This document shows, piece by piece, positions 29,359 to 38,536 of a stretch of DNA of 64,000 nucleotides. The notes below the pieces were generated by a model. The model was not told the DNA's origin and made no database searches. It saw only the letters and a program-made list of their open reading frames with translations. The stretch's first letter is position 1. Each line of letters starts with the position of its first letter. Position numbers and translations under genes: made by a program. The stretch is taken from assembly GCF_042650605.1 (NCBI RefSeq), contig NZ_JBHSBN010000001.1:186001-250000 (forward strand). Reading direction: 5' to 3'. This DNA comes from Micromonospora_J zhanjiangensis. Lineage in GTDB: Bacteria; Actinomycetota; Actinomycetes; Mycobacteriales; Micromonosporaceae.

Positions 29359-30906
29359 ATGGCAGACACCCCGTCCGGATCGGGTTTCCCGCCGCCGTCC
29401 TCCCCGCCGCCCGCCGCGCCGGCCCCGTACCATGCCGGCCCGCCGCCGGTAGAGGCCGCCGCCGGTCGCCGGCTGAGCTGGCGGCGCGCAGTGACGCTCG
29501 GCCTGGTGATTGCGGTGATCGCCGGCTGCGCGGTCGCGATGCTGCTCAAGCTCGGCGAGAATCTCGGCGCCCAGGCGCTGCTGATCGGCCTGGTCGCGGC
29601 GATCCTGCCGGTCCCGGTGCTGGTCGCCTGCTTCCTCTGGCTGGACCGCTACGAGCCGGAGCCGACCGGCTACCTGATGCTCTGCTTCGCCTGGGGCGCG
29701 TCGGTCGCCACCTACACGGCGTTGCAGGTGAACACCTTCGCCTCCCGGCAGTTCGAGTCCTGGGGGCTGCCGGACGCGCTGGTGGCCGTGCTGGTCGCGC
29801 CGTTCATCGAGGAGTTGATGAAGGCGCTCTTCCCGATCCTGCTGCTGGTCTTCCGGCGCCGCGAATGGTCCGGCATCACCGACGGCATCGTCTACTGCGG
29901 GCTCTCCGCGGTCGGCTTCGCGATGGTGGAGAACATCCTCTACCTCGGCGGCCACGGCTACGCCGCGGGTGCCCACCAGTACGGCCCCGCCACCGGCGCG
30001 CAGAACCTGTTCGCCATCTTCATCGTTCGGATCCTGTTCACCGGGTTCGCTCACCCGCTGTTCACCTCGATGACCGGCGTCGGGCTCGGCATCGCCGCCC
30101 GGTCCGCCGATCGCCGGGTCCGGATTCTCGCCCCGCTGGCCGGCCTGCTGGTGGCGATGATGCTGCACGGCACCTGGAACCTGATGCCGTCACTGGCCGT
30201 CGCGCTGAAGCAGAACCTGATCCTGCTGTACGGCTACATCGGCGTGATGATGCCGATCTTTTTCGGCACGGTCGGGCTGGCCGTCTGGCTACGCGGTTGG
30301 GAGGGACGGCTCACCGAGCGCCGGCTGCCGGACTACGTCCGGGCCGGCTGGCTCACCCCGCCGGAGGTGGCCTCGCTGGGCAGCCTCGGTCGTCGGCACT
30401 CGGCCCGACGCTGGGCCCGCCGGGTCGCCGGTGAGCCCGGCCTGAAGGCGATGCGCGGCTACCAGTTCGCGGCCACCCGGCTCGCCCTGCTGCGCGACGG
30501 ACTGCACCGCGGCCTGGAGACCAAGCCCGCCGACGTGGCCCGGGTGGCGGCCGAGGAACGGCAACTGCTGGCGGCGATCGCCGGCTACCGGCAGGTGTTC
30601 GTCGGCCGTGATCCGCAGGCGCCGGCCGCCACCTGGGACGGCAGCCGTTACCACGTCACCTTCCCGGACGGGGTGCGCCGCACCCTGGACGCGCCGGACG
30701 AGCCGGTGGTGCCGATCCCCGTGGTGCTCACCCCGCCGCCCGCTCCCCCCGCGCACCACTTCGGCCCGGCCGGCCAGCCGCCCGGTGGCTACGGCCAGGG
30801 CGGTCAGCCGGGTGCCTACGGCCAAGGCGGTCAGCCGGGTGGCGGTTACGGCCAGGGTGGTTACCGGCCGGGCGGCTTCGGCCCGGGCGGTCACCCGTAC
30901 CGGTGA
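29359..30906 (+). CDS. PrsW family intramembrane metalloprotease
   Basis: A 515-residue membrane protein with eight or nine helices and a long C-terminal cytoplasmic part. The PrsW motifs are visible: FIEELMKALFP (paired glutamates), GFAHPLFTSMTGVGLG and MMLHGTWN (histidines), expected to bind the metal in the membrane. In Bacillus PrsW cleaves an anti-sigma factor; here the substrate is unknown. The tail is Gly/Gln/Tyr-rich with YGQGGQPG repeats. The ATG at 29359 has no ribosome binding site but follows TAGGCT (29347-29352) by six bases, so a leaderless start is inferred. Confidence 0.87.
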   Translation: MADTPSGSGFPPPSSPPPAAPAPYHAGPPPVEAAAGRRLSWRRAVTLGLVIAVIAGCAVAMLLKLGENLGAQALLIGLVAAILPVPVLVACFLWLDRYEPEPTGYLMLCFAWGASVATYTALQVNTFASRQFESWGLPDALVAVLVAPFIEELMKALFPILLLVFRRREWSGITDGIVYCGLSAVGFAMVENILYLGGHGYAAGAHQYGPATGAQNLFAIFIVRILFTGFAHPLFTSMTGVGLGIAARSADRRVRILAPLAGLLVAMMLHGTWNLMPSLAVALKQNLILLYGYIGVMMPIFFGTVGLAVWLRGWEGRLTERRLPDYVRAGWLTPPEVASLGSLGRRHSARRWARRVAGEPGLKAMRGYQFAATRLALLRDGLHRGLETKPADVARVAAEERQLLAAIAGYRQVFVGRDPQAPAATWDGSRYHVTFPDGVRRTLDAPDEPVVPIPVVLTPPPAPPAHHFGPAGQPPGGYGQGGQPGAYGQGGQPGGGYGQGGYRPGGFGPGGHPYR

Positions 30907-30919
30907 CGTCGCCGGTCGG

Positions 30920-31258
30920 CTACAGGTAGAGGCCGGTGGCGTCGTTCTCCACCCGCTGCGCGGCGACCGCGTGCACGTCCCGCTCGCGGAGCAGGACGTA
31001 CTGCTGGCCGTGCAGTTCGACCTCGGAGCGGTCCTCCGGGTCGAACAGCACCCGGTCGCCGACGACGAACGAACGCACGTTGGGCCCGACGCCGACGGCC
31101 GTGGCCCAGGCGAGCCGGCGCCCCATCGACGCGGTCGCGGGAATGACGATGCCCGCGGTCGAGCGTCGCTCACCCTCGCCGCCGTCGAGACGGACGAGTA
31201 CGCGGTCGTGCAGCAGCCGGATGGGCAGGCCGGAGTCGATATCTGGGTCGGCGGTCAC
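30920..31258 (-). CDS. GroES-like co-chaperonin (Cpn10 family)
   Basis: A 112-residue Cpn10 protein. It has LPIRLLHDRVLVRL at the start, TAGIVIPATAS in the mobile-loop region and VVGDRVLFDPEDRSEVELHG in the core. It should cap a GroEL ring, but it stands alone, 11 kb from the orphan groEL, with no CIRCE site in front, so it may be a paralogue with another role. The GTG at 31258 follows the -10-like TAGCGT (plus strand 31266-31271) by seven bases; longer frames toward 31573 are unsupported. Confidence 0.85.
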   Translation of the reverse strand: MTADPDIDSGLPIRLLHDRVLVRLDGGEGERRSTAGIVIPATASMGRRLAWATAVGVGPNVRSFVVGDRVLFDPEDRSEVELHGQQYVLLRERDVHAVAAQRVENDATGLYL

Positions 31259-31440
31259 GACCCAGACGCTACCGTGCGGTGATCCGGGCGCCGCCGGTGG
31301 TTTCGCGGGTCGGTCCGGCGGGGCAAGGTCGAGGGGACTCCGGCTGGGCAAGCTCGGGGGGAACTCAGGGTTCCGCGGGACCGGGCGGTCCGGCGACCGC
31401 CCGCTACCGTAGGGGAACCATTCACCGGCAGGGGGTGCGC

Positions 31441-32721
31441 TTGAACCGCTTGGAACAGCTACGCGCGAGGGTTCGCCGTGCGTACGCGTCAGGGCGGGCG
31501 GCGGCCCGTTCCTCGTCCGGCGACGCCGGCCCGGGGAACGAGTTGACGGTCGACCAGTCCGTGGCGTCGCCACCCGCGCCGCCGGCCGAGGTCGGCCCGC
31601 CGGTGGGTGAGCAGCACTCGTCGACCGTCAGCCGGGACGACGCCGAGGTGCCGCACGCGCTGCGGATCGCGGGTTCCTGGTCGTGGCGGTTGATCGCCGT
31701 TGGTGTGGTGTTCTGGGCACTGATCAAACTGGTCAGTCTCATCCAGGTCGTGATGATCCCGGTGGCCGTCGCGTTGCTGCTGTCCGCCCTGCTGGCGCCG
31801 GCGGTGGGTTGGCTGCGTCGGTTCCTGCCGGCCTCGCTGGCCACCGCGCTGGTGCTGATCACCGGTCTGGCGGCGGTGGTCGGCACGCTCACGCTGGTGG
31901 TCAACCAGTTCATCAGCGGGTTGCCGGACATGAGCAAGAACGTCACCGAGGGGGTCCGGCAGATCCAGAACTGGCTCCGCACCGGCCCGCTGCACATGTC
32001 GGACAACCAGCTCAACAATTACATCGACCAGGGGCAGAACTGGGTGAACGAGAACACCCAGTCGTTGACCAGCGCGGGACTGGCCACCGCCACCACGCTG
32101 TTCGAGGTGCTCACCGGGGCCCTGCTGGTGCTCTTCGCGACGTTCTTCTTCCTCCGCGACGGGCGGAAGATCTGGCGGTTCGTGGTCCGGCTGATGCCGG
32201 TCAACGCCCGCTGGCGGGTCGACGACGCCGGTACGGCCTCCTGGAACACCCTGGTCGCCTACGTCCGGGCCACCGTGCTGGTCGCCTTCATCGACGCGGT
32301 CGGCATCGGTATCGCCCTGGTGATCTTCAAGATCCCGTTCGCCTTCCCGCTGGCCGCGCTGGTCTTCCTGGGTGCGTTCATCCCGATCGTCGGCGCGGCG
32401 CTGTCCGGCGCGGTCGCGGTGCTGGTGGCCCTGGTCGACCAGGGTCCGGTGACCGCGTTGATCATCCTCGCCGCGGTGGTGGTGGTGCAGCAGGTCGAGG
32501 GGCACGTGCTGCAGCCGCTGATCATGGGGCGGGCGGTGGCCATCCACCCGCTCGCCGTGATCATCGGAATCGCGTCGTTCGCGGTGCTGGCCGGGATCGT
32601 CGGGGCGATCGTCGCCGTACCGATCATCGCCATGCTGAACACGGCCATCCGGCGGTTGTCCAGTCGATCCGTGCCGGAGGTGCCGCCCGACGCCGTGGTG
32701 GTAGCCGCCGACGCACCCTGA
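31441..32721 (+). CDS. AI-2E family transporter
   Basis: A 426-residue membrane protein. It has a hydrophilic N-terminus of about 75 residues, then eight helices with the family segments VMIPVAVALLLSALLAPAVG, LVLFATFFFLRDGRKIW and GAFIPIVGAALSGAVAVLVAL, and VEGHVLQPLIMGRAV near the end. The family includes the exporter of autoinducer-2 in E. coli, but most members have other or unknown substrates. The start is uncertain: TTG at 31441 has GGGGG five bases upstream, GTG at 31435 is the alternative. Confidence 0.88.
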   Translation: MNRLEQLRARVRRAYASGRAAARSSSGDAGPGNELTVDQSVASPPAPPAEVGPPVGEQHSSTVSRDDAEVPHALRIAGSWSWRLIAVGVVFWALIKLVSLIQVVMIPVAVALLLSALLAPAVGWLRRFLPASLATALVLITGLAAVVGTLTLVVNQFISGLPDMSKNVTEGVRQIQNWLRTGPLHMSDNQLNNYIDQGQNWVNENTQSLTSAGLATATTLFEVLTGALLVLFATFFFLRDGRKIWRFVVRLMPVNARWRVDDAGTASWNTLVAYVRATVLVAFIDAVGIGIALVIFKIPFAFPLAALVFLGAFIPIVGAALSGAVAVLVALVDQGPVTALIILAAVVVVQQVEGHVLQPLIMGRAVAIHPLAVIIGIASFAVLAGIVGAIVAVPIIAMLNTAIRRLSSRSVPEVPPDAVVVAADAP

Positions 32722-32820
32722 TCCCACGGGCCGCCACCGCGGCCCGTGGCCTGCGGCCCTCGGTGCTTGACCCGACCCGCGGACGTGGGCCCGGTGCCCG
32801 GTGCGGCGCCGGGCTCACCG

Positions 32821-34986
32821 TCACTCGCCGGCGAGCCGCTCCAACGCTGCCCGCGCCACGTCCGGCCGGGTCGTGTACCAGAACGGCGGCAACGACCGGC
32901 GCAGGAAGGCGCCGTAGCCACGGGCGGTCTCCAGCCGGGAGTCCAGCACCGCCACCATCCCCTTGTCACCGGTCGAGCGGATCAGCCGACCGGCGCCCTG
33001 GGCGAGTCGTACCGCCGCGATCGGCACGCTCACCGCGGCGAACCCGGAACCGCCGGCGGCGTCCACCGCCGCCGCCCGGGCCGCCGCCAACGGCTCGTCC
33101 GGCCGGGGGAACGGCAACCGGTCGATCACCACCAGTTGGCAGGCGTCGCCGGGCACGTCCACCCCCTGCCACAGCGACATGACGCCGAACAGGCAGCTCG
33201 ACCGTTCCTCGCGGAACCGGCGGACCAGCAACGGCAGGGCCTCCTCGCCCTGCAGCAGCACGGTCAGGTCGGTCCGCGCCCGGACCAGCTCGGCGGCCTG
33301 GGCCGCCGCCCGCCGGGAGGAGAACAACCCGAGGGTACGACCGCCCAGCGCGCCGATCAGGGCCAGCAGTTCCTCGCCGGCCGGGGCGGGCAGTCCGGAG
33401 ACGCTCGGCCGGGGCAGGTGCGCGGCGACGTACAGGATTCCCTGGCGCGGATAGTCGAAGGGCGAGCCCACGTCCAGCGACCGCCAGCCCGGTCCCTCGG
33501 TGGCCGGCTCGTCCGGCCGGCGGTCGGTCGGGGCCGGTGGTGGGACCCGGCCGGCCCGACCCGGCCCCGCGGCCCGTTCGGCCAGCGCGGCCGCGGCCGG
33601 GGACGGCGTCGGATCGGGCGCCGGTCCGAGCCCCAGCGCCCGCGCGACCGTGTCGAACCGGCCGCCGAGCGCCAGGGTGGCCGAGGTCGCCACGACGGTG
33701 CGCTCGTCGTACAGGTGGGTGGAGAGCGTGCCCGCGACGGAGAGCGGCGCGACGACCAGGGCCCGCCGGCCCGCGGCCGACCCGTCCGGCTTCTCCACCC
33801 AGGCCACGTCGTGGTCGCCCTCGTCCAGCAACCGCTGGGCGGTGGTCGACAGCTCGTCCAGGACGGCCTTGGCCTGTTGCTTGCGGACCGGGTCCGGGTC
33901 GTCGGAACGGATCTCGCCGATCTTGTCCAGGGCCGCCCGGGTGGCACCGTCCAGCAGCGTGCATGCCTCGCGCAGCGGCCCCGGCAGGCCGGCGGTGATT
34001 CGCCCGGCCGGCACCTCGGCGAGCCCCACGGCCAGCGCGTCCCCGGCGGCGACCAGGGACTCGGCGGCCTCCGGGGTGATCAGCGGGCGGGCCCGCCGGG
34101 CGGCCCGGTCGATCAGCTCCGGGACCAGCTCGGCCTGGGCCGCCGACGACACCCGGTCGGCCAACTCGTGCGCCTCGTCCACCACCAGCAGCTTGTGCGG
34201 CGGAACGATGTGCCGCCCGGCGATCATGTCCACGGCGAGCAGGCTGTGGTTGGTGACCACGATGTCGGCCTCCCGCGCGCGGGCCCGGGACGCCTCGGCG
34301 AAGCACTCGGCGCCGAACGGGCAGCGGGACGCGCCGACGCACTCCCGGGCCGGCATGGAGACCATCCGCCAGGCCTGGTCGTCCACGCCCGGGTCGAGTT
34401 CGTCCCGGTCACCGGTGTCGGTGCGCTCGGCCCAGTCGCGCAGCCGCTGGATCTGCTTGCCGAGCCGGCCGGCCTCACCCAGCCACCGGGTGCCGCCACC
34501 GCTCGCCGGCTGGTCGAACAGGGCGTCCGCCGGTTCGTCCTCGGTGGAACCGTCCAACCGGGCCAGGCAGAGGTAGTGGTGCCGGCCTTTGAGCACCGCG
34601 AACGTGGGACGGCGACCCAGCACCGGCTCGACCGCGGCGGCCAACCGGGGCAGGTCATGGTCGACCAGCTGGGACTGCAGGGCGAGGGTGGCGGTGGAGA
34701 TCACCACCGGCCCGTCCACGGTCAGCGCGGGAGCCAGGTAGGCCAGCGACTTGCCGGTGCCGGTGCCGGCCTGCACCAGCAGGTGCTCGCCCGAGGCGAT
34801 GCTGTCGCCGATCGCGTCGGCCATCGCCTGCTGCCCCGGTCGGGCCGCCCCACCGGGCACCGCGCCGACCGCGGCCGCCAGCAGCTCGGCGCCGGTGGCC
34901 CGGCCCGACGAACGGCGCCGGGCCGACCGGGCGACGGATCCGGTGGCGGTGGAGGTCGACTGGCCGGCGGGCGGTGGCGGGGTCAC
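32821..34986 (-). CDS. DinG/XPD-type ATP-dependent DNA helicase
   Basis: A 721-residue superfamily-2 helicase. Walker A is QAGTGTGKSLAYL (near residue 73), the DEAH-type box VVDEAHELADR (near 268), and helicase motifs lie near the end (LVVIDRLPFPRP, RLAQGAGRLIRS). Four cysteines between Walker A and the DEAH box, in YLCLARL and CVGASRCPFGAEC, fit the 4Fe-4S cluster of the DinG/XPD group. It unwinds DNA 5' to 3' in repair. The GTG at 34986 follows TACCGT (plus strand 34993-34998) by six bases, again a leaderless start. Confidence 0.92.
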   Translation of the reverse strand: MTPPPPAGQSTSTATGSVARSARRRSSGRATGAELLAAAVGAVPGGAARPGQQAMADAIGDSIASGEHLLVQAGTGTGKSLAYLAPALTVDGPVVISTATLALQSQLVDHDLPRLAAAVEPVLGRRPTFAVLKGRHHYLCLARLDGSTEDEPADALFDQPASGGGTRWLGEAGRLGKQIQRLRDWAERTDTGDRDELDPGVDDQAWRMVSMPARECVGASRCPFGAECFAEASRARAREADIVVTNHSLLAVDMIAGRHIVPPHKLLVVDEAHELADRVSSAAQAELVPELIDRAARRARPLITPEAAESLVAAGDALAVGLAEVPAGRITAGLPGPLREACTLLDGATRAALDKIGEIRSDDPDPVRKQQAKAVLDELSTTAQRLLDEGDHDVAWVEKPDGSAAGRRALVVAPLSVAGTLSTHLYDERTVVATSATLALGGRFDTVARALGLGPAPDPTPSPAAAALAERAAGPGRAGRVPPPAPTDRRPDEPATEGPGWRSLDVGSPFDYPRQGILYVAAHLPRPSVSGLPAPAGEELLALIGALGGRTLGLFSSRRAAAQAAELVRARTDLTVLLQGEEALPLLVRRFREERSSCLFGVMSLWQGVDVPGDACQLVVIDRLPFPRPDEPLAAARAAAVDAAGGSGFAAVSVPIAAVRLAQGAGRLIRSTGDKGMVAVLDSRLETARGYGAFLRRSLPPFWYTTRPDVARAALERLAGE

Positions 34987-35155
34987 GGTGCGACGGTACC
35001 CGGCGCTGCCGACACGCCTCGGTCACCACCCGGCGGGTCATTGTGGACCGCCATTTCGCGTCGGCCGACATCCGGTGCCGAGCCCGCTGCGGCGCGAAAC
35101 GGGACAGGGCCTTCGGTCGCACCGGAGGTTCACGGCCATCAGTTAAGGTGCGGGC

Positions 35156-35659
35156 ATGTCCAGTGACACCGTCCGGGTCGTCTTCCGCAAGTACGACGGG
35201 GCCCAGCACCGGGACTACCCGGCGAAGCGGCTCGCCGAGGACGACCTGGGCGTCTGGCTCGGTGTCAGCACCGGCACCCCGTCGGTCTACCACGGACGGC
35301 CGTCGGTCGAGCAGATCCCGTTCGTGCTGCTGGTGCCGCACGCCGCCTGGTGGACGGGGATGTTCAACCCGCCGCCGCGGACCAGCGAGGTCTACTGCGA
35401 CATCACCAGCCCGGCGGTCTGGGAGGGCGACACCGTGCACCTCGTGGACCTCGATCTCGACGTGGTCCGGCGCCGCGCCACCGGCCTGGTCGAGCTGCGC
35501 GACGAGGACGAGTTCGCCGAGCACCGGACCCGGTTCGGCTATCCGGACGACCTGGTCGCCAACGCCGAGGCGGCCTCGCGGTGGCTGCTCGGCGCGCTCG
35601 GTGACGGCACCGAGCCGTTCGCCACGGCGTACCGGAAGTGGCTCGCCCTGGTGGTCTGA
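35156..35659 (+). CDS. DUF402 domain protein
   Basis: A 167-residue soluble protein of the DUF402 family. It has RDYPAKRLAEDDLGVWLG, AWWTGMFNPPP and the conserved acidic segment VHLVDLDLDVV, followed by a helical C-terminus with DEFAEHRTRFGYPDDL. Family members with known activity are nucleoside phosphatases or fluoroacetate-related proteins; the function here is open. The ATG follows TAAGGT (35144-35149) by six bases and lacks a ribosome binding site. Confidence 0.85.
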   Translation: MSSDTVRVVFRKYDGAQHRDYPAKRLAEDDLGVWLGVSTGTPSVYHGRPSVEQIPFVLLVPHAAWWTGMFNPPPRTSEVYCDITSPAVWEGDTVHLVDLDLDVVRRRATGLVELRDEDEFAEHRTRFGYPDDLVANAEAASRWLLGALGDGTEPFATAYRKWLALVV

Positions 35660-35707
35660 CCGGGCGCCCGGGTGGCCCGGGGGTCGGCGGTGGGTGATGA
35701 TCAGGGC

Positions 35708-36595
35708 ATGGCTGCCAGTTCGATACGGGCGTTGTTGCGGGTGCCGGCCGGCGACGGCGGGTCGGTGGATCTCGCCACGATCGATCCCCGGGCCACCCCG
35801 GGGTTGCCGGGGAAAGAGGTGACCGGCCGCAGCCGCAAGCAATGGGCCCGGGACCGGGTGGTCGGGATCGGCGCCGAGCTGTCCCCGCAGCAGGAGATGC
35901 TGTACGCCTCGGCCCAGGTCGACCCGGCGGCCGACCGGCGGGTGCTGCTGGTGCTGCAGGCGATGGACTGCGGCGGCAAGGACGGCACGATCCGCCGGGT
36001 GGCCGGGGCGATGAACCCGCTCGGCCTGCACATCCGGTCGTTCGGTCCGCCGACCCGCGAGGAGCTGGACCACCCCTTCCTCTGGCGGATCCGCCGGGCG
36101 CTGCCCCGACCCGGGTACGTCGGGGTGTTCAACCGGTCGCACTACGAGGACGTGCTGATCGCCCGGGTGGAGTCGTTGGTGCCCGAGCGGGTCTGGCAGA
36201 GCCGGTACGACGAGATCAACGACTTCGAACGGGAACTGACCGACGGCGGCTTCACCCTGGTCAAGGTCTTCCTGCACATCTCGTACGAGGAGCAGCGGGA
36301 GCGGCTGCTCAAGCGGCTGACCGACCCGCACAAGCACTGGAAGTACAACCCGGCCGACGTCGACGCGCGGGCCCGCTGGCACGACTACCAGGCCGCCTAC
36401 GGTGCGGCGCTGGCCCGGTGCGACACCGACGGCGCGCCGTGGTACGTGGTGCCGGCCGACCGGAAGTGGTACCGCGACTGGGCGGTTTCCCACCTGCTGC
36501 TCGAAACGTTCACCGATCTGGGGCTCCGTTACCCGCCGGCCGATTTCGACATCGAGCGGGAACGGCGTCGGTTGAGCGACGAACGCGTCTGCTGA
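35708..36595 (+). CDS. polyphosphate kinase 2 family protein
   Basis: A 295-residue PPK2 enzyme. It carries the Walker A-like QAMDCGGKDGTIRR, the lid region FNRSHYEDVLIARVE, and DDPHKHWKYNPADVD-type residues (visible as DPHKHWKYNP). PPK2 proteins move phosphate between polyphosphate and nucleotides, mostly forming NDP or NTP from polyphosphate. It precedes the phosphate uptake genes, with a PHO box between. The ATG at 35708 lies six bases after GATGAT, a weak leaderless -10. The direction of the reaction cannot be read from the sequence. Confidence 0.92.
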   Translation: MAASSIRALLRVPAGDGGSVDLATIDPRATPGLPGKEVTGRSRKQWARDRVVGIGAELSPQQEMLYASAQVDPAADRRVLLVLQAMDCGGKDGTIRRVAGAMNPLGLHIRSFGPPTREELDHPFLWRIRRALPRPGYVGVFNRSHYEDVLIARVESLVPERVWQSRYDEINDFERELTDGGFTLVKVFLHISYEEQRERLLKRLTDPHKHWKYNPADVDARARWHDYQAAYGAALARCDTDGAPWYVVPADRKWYRDWAVSHLLLETFTDLGLRYPPADFDIERERRRLSDERVC

Positions 36596-36617
36596 GCGTG
36601 ACCACCCGGCGCGCTCA

Positions 36618-36639
36618 GGTGAACAACGGGTGAACGCCG
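36618..36639 (+). promoter_or_regulatory. PHO box (PhoP site) of the pit operon
   Basis: Two direct repeats GGTGAAC, at 36618 and 36629, exactly 11 bases apart, as in the PhoP-binding direct-repeat units of Streptomyces. They lie 125-147 bases upstream of the DUF47 start. A like pair precedes pstS. Confidence 0.75.
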
Positions 36640-36764
36640 AATTAATGGTGGTTGAGCAGGGGGAGGCCGCGGAAATGAGGGTTTTCGGGTTTCCTAGCAT
36701 CTCCCACGGCAGGCTCCCCCTGATGGCTTGCCACCCGTCCACCGAGCATTCGAGGGTCCGTGCC

Positions 36765-37391
36765 GTGAAGTTTTCCTTTCGCCCTACCGAGGGCGCCTTC
36801 TACGAGCTCTTCACCAGGGCCGCCGAGAACCTGGTGAAGGGCACCGAGCTGCTGCAGGAACTGGGCCTGCCGGACGCCGACGTGCAGTCGGTCAGCGACC
36901 GGCTCACCGAGGTCGAGCACGACAGCGACCAGATCACCCACGCGCTGTACAAGAAGATCAACTCGACCTTCATCACGCCGTTCGACCGGGAGGACATCTA
37001 CCGGCTCGGCTCGTTGCTGGACGACGTGATGGACCATCTGGAGGCGGTCGGCAACCTGCTCTACCTGTACGGCCTGACCAAGCTGCCGTCGCTGCCCCGG
37101 GAGATGCACGAGCTGGTCAACGTGCTGGACCAGCAGGCGAAGCTGACCGCCCAGGCGATGCCCCGGCTGCGTTCGATGAAGGACCTCGAGGACTACTGGA
37201 TCGAGTGCAACCGGCTGGAGAACGACGGTGACCAGGCGTACCGGATGTTGCTGGTCCGACTCTTCTCCGGGGAGTACGACGCGCTGACCGTGCTGAAGAT
37301 GAAGGAGGTCGCCGACGAACTCGAAGCCGCCTGCGACGCCTTCGAGCACGTCGCGAACACGGTCGAGACCATCACGGTCAAGGAGTCCTGA
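36765..37391 (+). CDS. DUF47 family phosphate transport regulator
   Basis: A 208-residue all-helical protein of the PhoU-like DUF47 family (FYELFTRAAENLVKG, TEVEHDSDQITHAL, FITPFDREDIYRLGSLLDDV). In many bacteria such proteins are cotranscribed with and modulate the PiT phosphate transporter. The GTG at 36765 is supported by GAGGG eight bases upstream; upstream ATG codons in frame have no such support and would extend beyond the family. The pit gene follows 81 bases on. A PHO box lies upstream. Confidence 0.92.
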   Translation: MKFSFRPTEGAFYELFTRAAENLVKGTELLQELGLPDADVQSVSDRLTEVEHDSDQITHALYKKINSTFITPFDREDIYRLGSLLDDVMDHLEAVGNLLYLYGLTKLPSLPREMHELVNVLDQQAKLTAQAMPRLRSMKDLEDYWIECNRLENDGDQAYRMLLVRLFSGEYDALTVLKMKEVADELEAACDAFEHVANTVETITVKES

Positions 37392-37472
37392 GTCCGTGAG
37401 CGCACACACTCAGCGAACGCCCGGGCACGCCCCGCGCCGCCGCCCGACCGGTACGTCCGGTGAGGTGGTCGC

Positions 37473-38480
37473 GTGAGCCCCGAACTGATCGCCGTCCTCG
37501 CGGTGATCGTCGCCGCGATGATCTTCGACTTCACCAACGGCTTCCACGACGCCGCGAACGCCATCGCGACAAGCATCTCCACCCGCGCGCTCACCCCCCG
37601 GGTCGCCCTGGCGATGGCCGCGGTCGGCAACTTCATCGGCGCGCACTTCGGCGCCGGGGTGGCCAAGACCGTCGGGGACGGCCTGGTCACCCTGCCGACC
37701 GGGGTGGCCAGCCTGGGCGTGGTCCTCGCCGGGGTGCTGGGCGCCATCGTCTGGAACCTGATCACCTGGTATTTCGGGCTGCCCTCGTCCTCCTCGCACG
37801 CCCTGTTCGGCGGCCTGGTCGGTGCCACCCTGCTCGCCTCGGGCGGCGTCGTGCAGTGGGGCAACATCCTCGACAAGGTGATCGTGCCGATGGTGCTGTC
37901 GCCAATGGTCGGCCTGGTGCTGGGCTACCTGGTGATGCTCGCCGTCCTGTGGATCTTCCGGAACGGCCAGCCGGGCAAGCTGAACCGGGGCTTCCGGCAC
38001 GCGCAGACCGCGTCCGCCGCGGCGATGTCGATCGGTCACGGCATGCAGGACGCCGCCAAGACGATGGGCATCGTGGTGCTCGCCCTTTACAGCGGCGGCT
38101 ACCAGAGTGACAAGATGCACATCCCCGGCTGGGTCTTCTGGACCTCGGCGACCATGCTCGCGCTCGGCACGTACGCCGGGGGGTGGCGGATCATCCGGAC
38201 CCTGGGCCGGAAGATCATCGACCTCGGCCCGCCGGAGGGCTTCGCCGCCGAGACGGTGGCCAGCGCGGTGCTCTACTTCAACGCGCTGGTGCTGAAGGCG
38301 CCGATCTCCACCACCCACACGATCACCTCCGCGATCATGGGTGTGGGGGCCACCAAGCGCCTCACGGCGGTCCGGTGGAACGTGGCCGGCAACATCGTCA
38401 TCGCCTGGATCACCACGTTCCCGGCCGCGGCGGCCATCGCCTGCCTGTGCTACCTGCTGGTCCGGCCGATCTTCAGCTGA
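37473..38480 (+). CDS. pit: low-affinity inorganic phosphate transporter, PiT family
   Basis: A 335-residue membrane protein with about ten helices. It carries the PiT signature twice in inverted form: FDFTNGFHDAANAIATSIST near the start and KAPISTTHTITSAIMGVG near the end. Such proteins move phosphate (with metal) into the cell using the proton gradient. The GTG at 37473 has a GAGG eight bases upstream. It is the second gene of a two-gene operon with DUF47. Confidence 0.95.
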   Translation: MSPELIAVLAVIVAAMIFDFTNGFHDAANAIATSISTRALTPRVALAMAAVGNFIGAHFGAGVAKTVGDGLVTLPTGVASLGVVLAGVLGAIVWNLITWYFGLPSSSSHALFGGLVGATLLASGGVVQWGNILDKVIVPMVLSPMVGLVLGYLVMLAVLWIFRNGQPGKLNRGFRHAQTASAAAMSIGHGMQDAAKTMGIVVLALYSGGYQSDKMHIPGWVFWTSATMLALGTYAGGWRIIRTLGRKIIDLGPPEGFAAETVASAVLYFNALVLKAPISTTHTITSAIMGVGATKRLTAVRWNVAGNIVIAWITTFPAAAAIACLCYLLVRPIFS

Positions 38481-38536
38481 ACCGTCGGGCGGGCTCCCGT
38501 CGCGCGTGACGCGGCGACGGGTGCCCGCCCGCCAGG

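Noticed and set aside
34655..36742. 695-codon minus-strand frame covering DUF402 and PPK2 genes
   Set aside because: It crosses three real genes and the PHO box; shadow frame.
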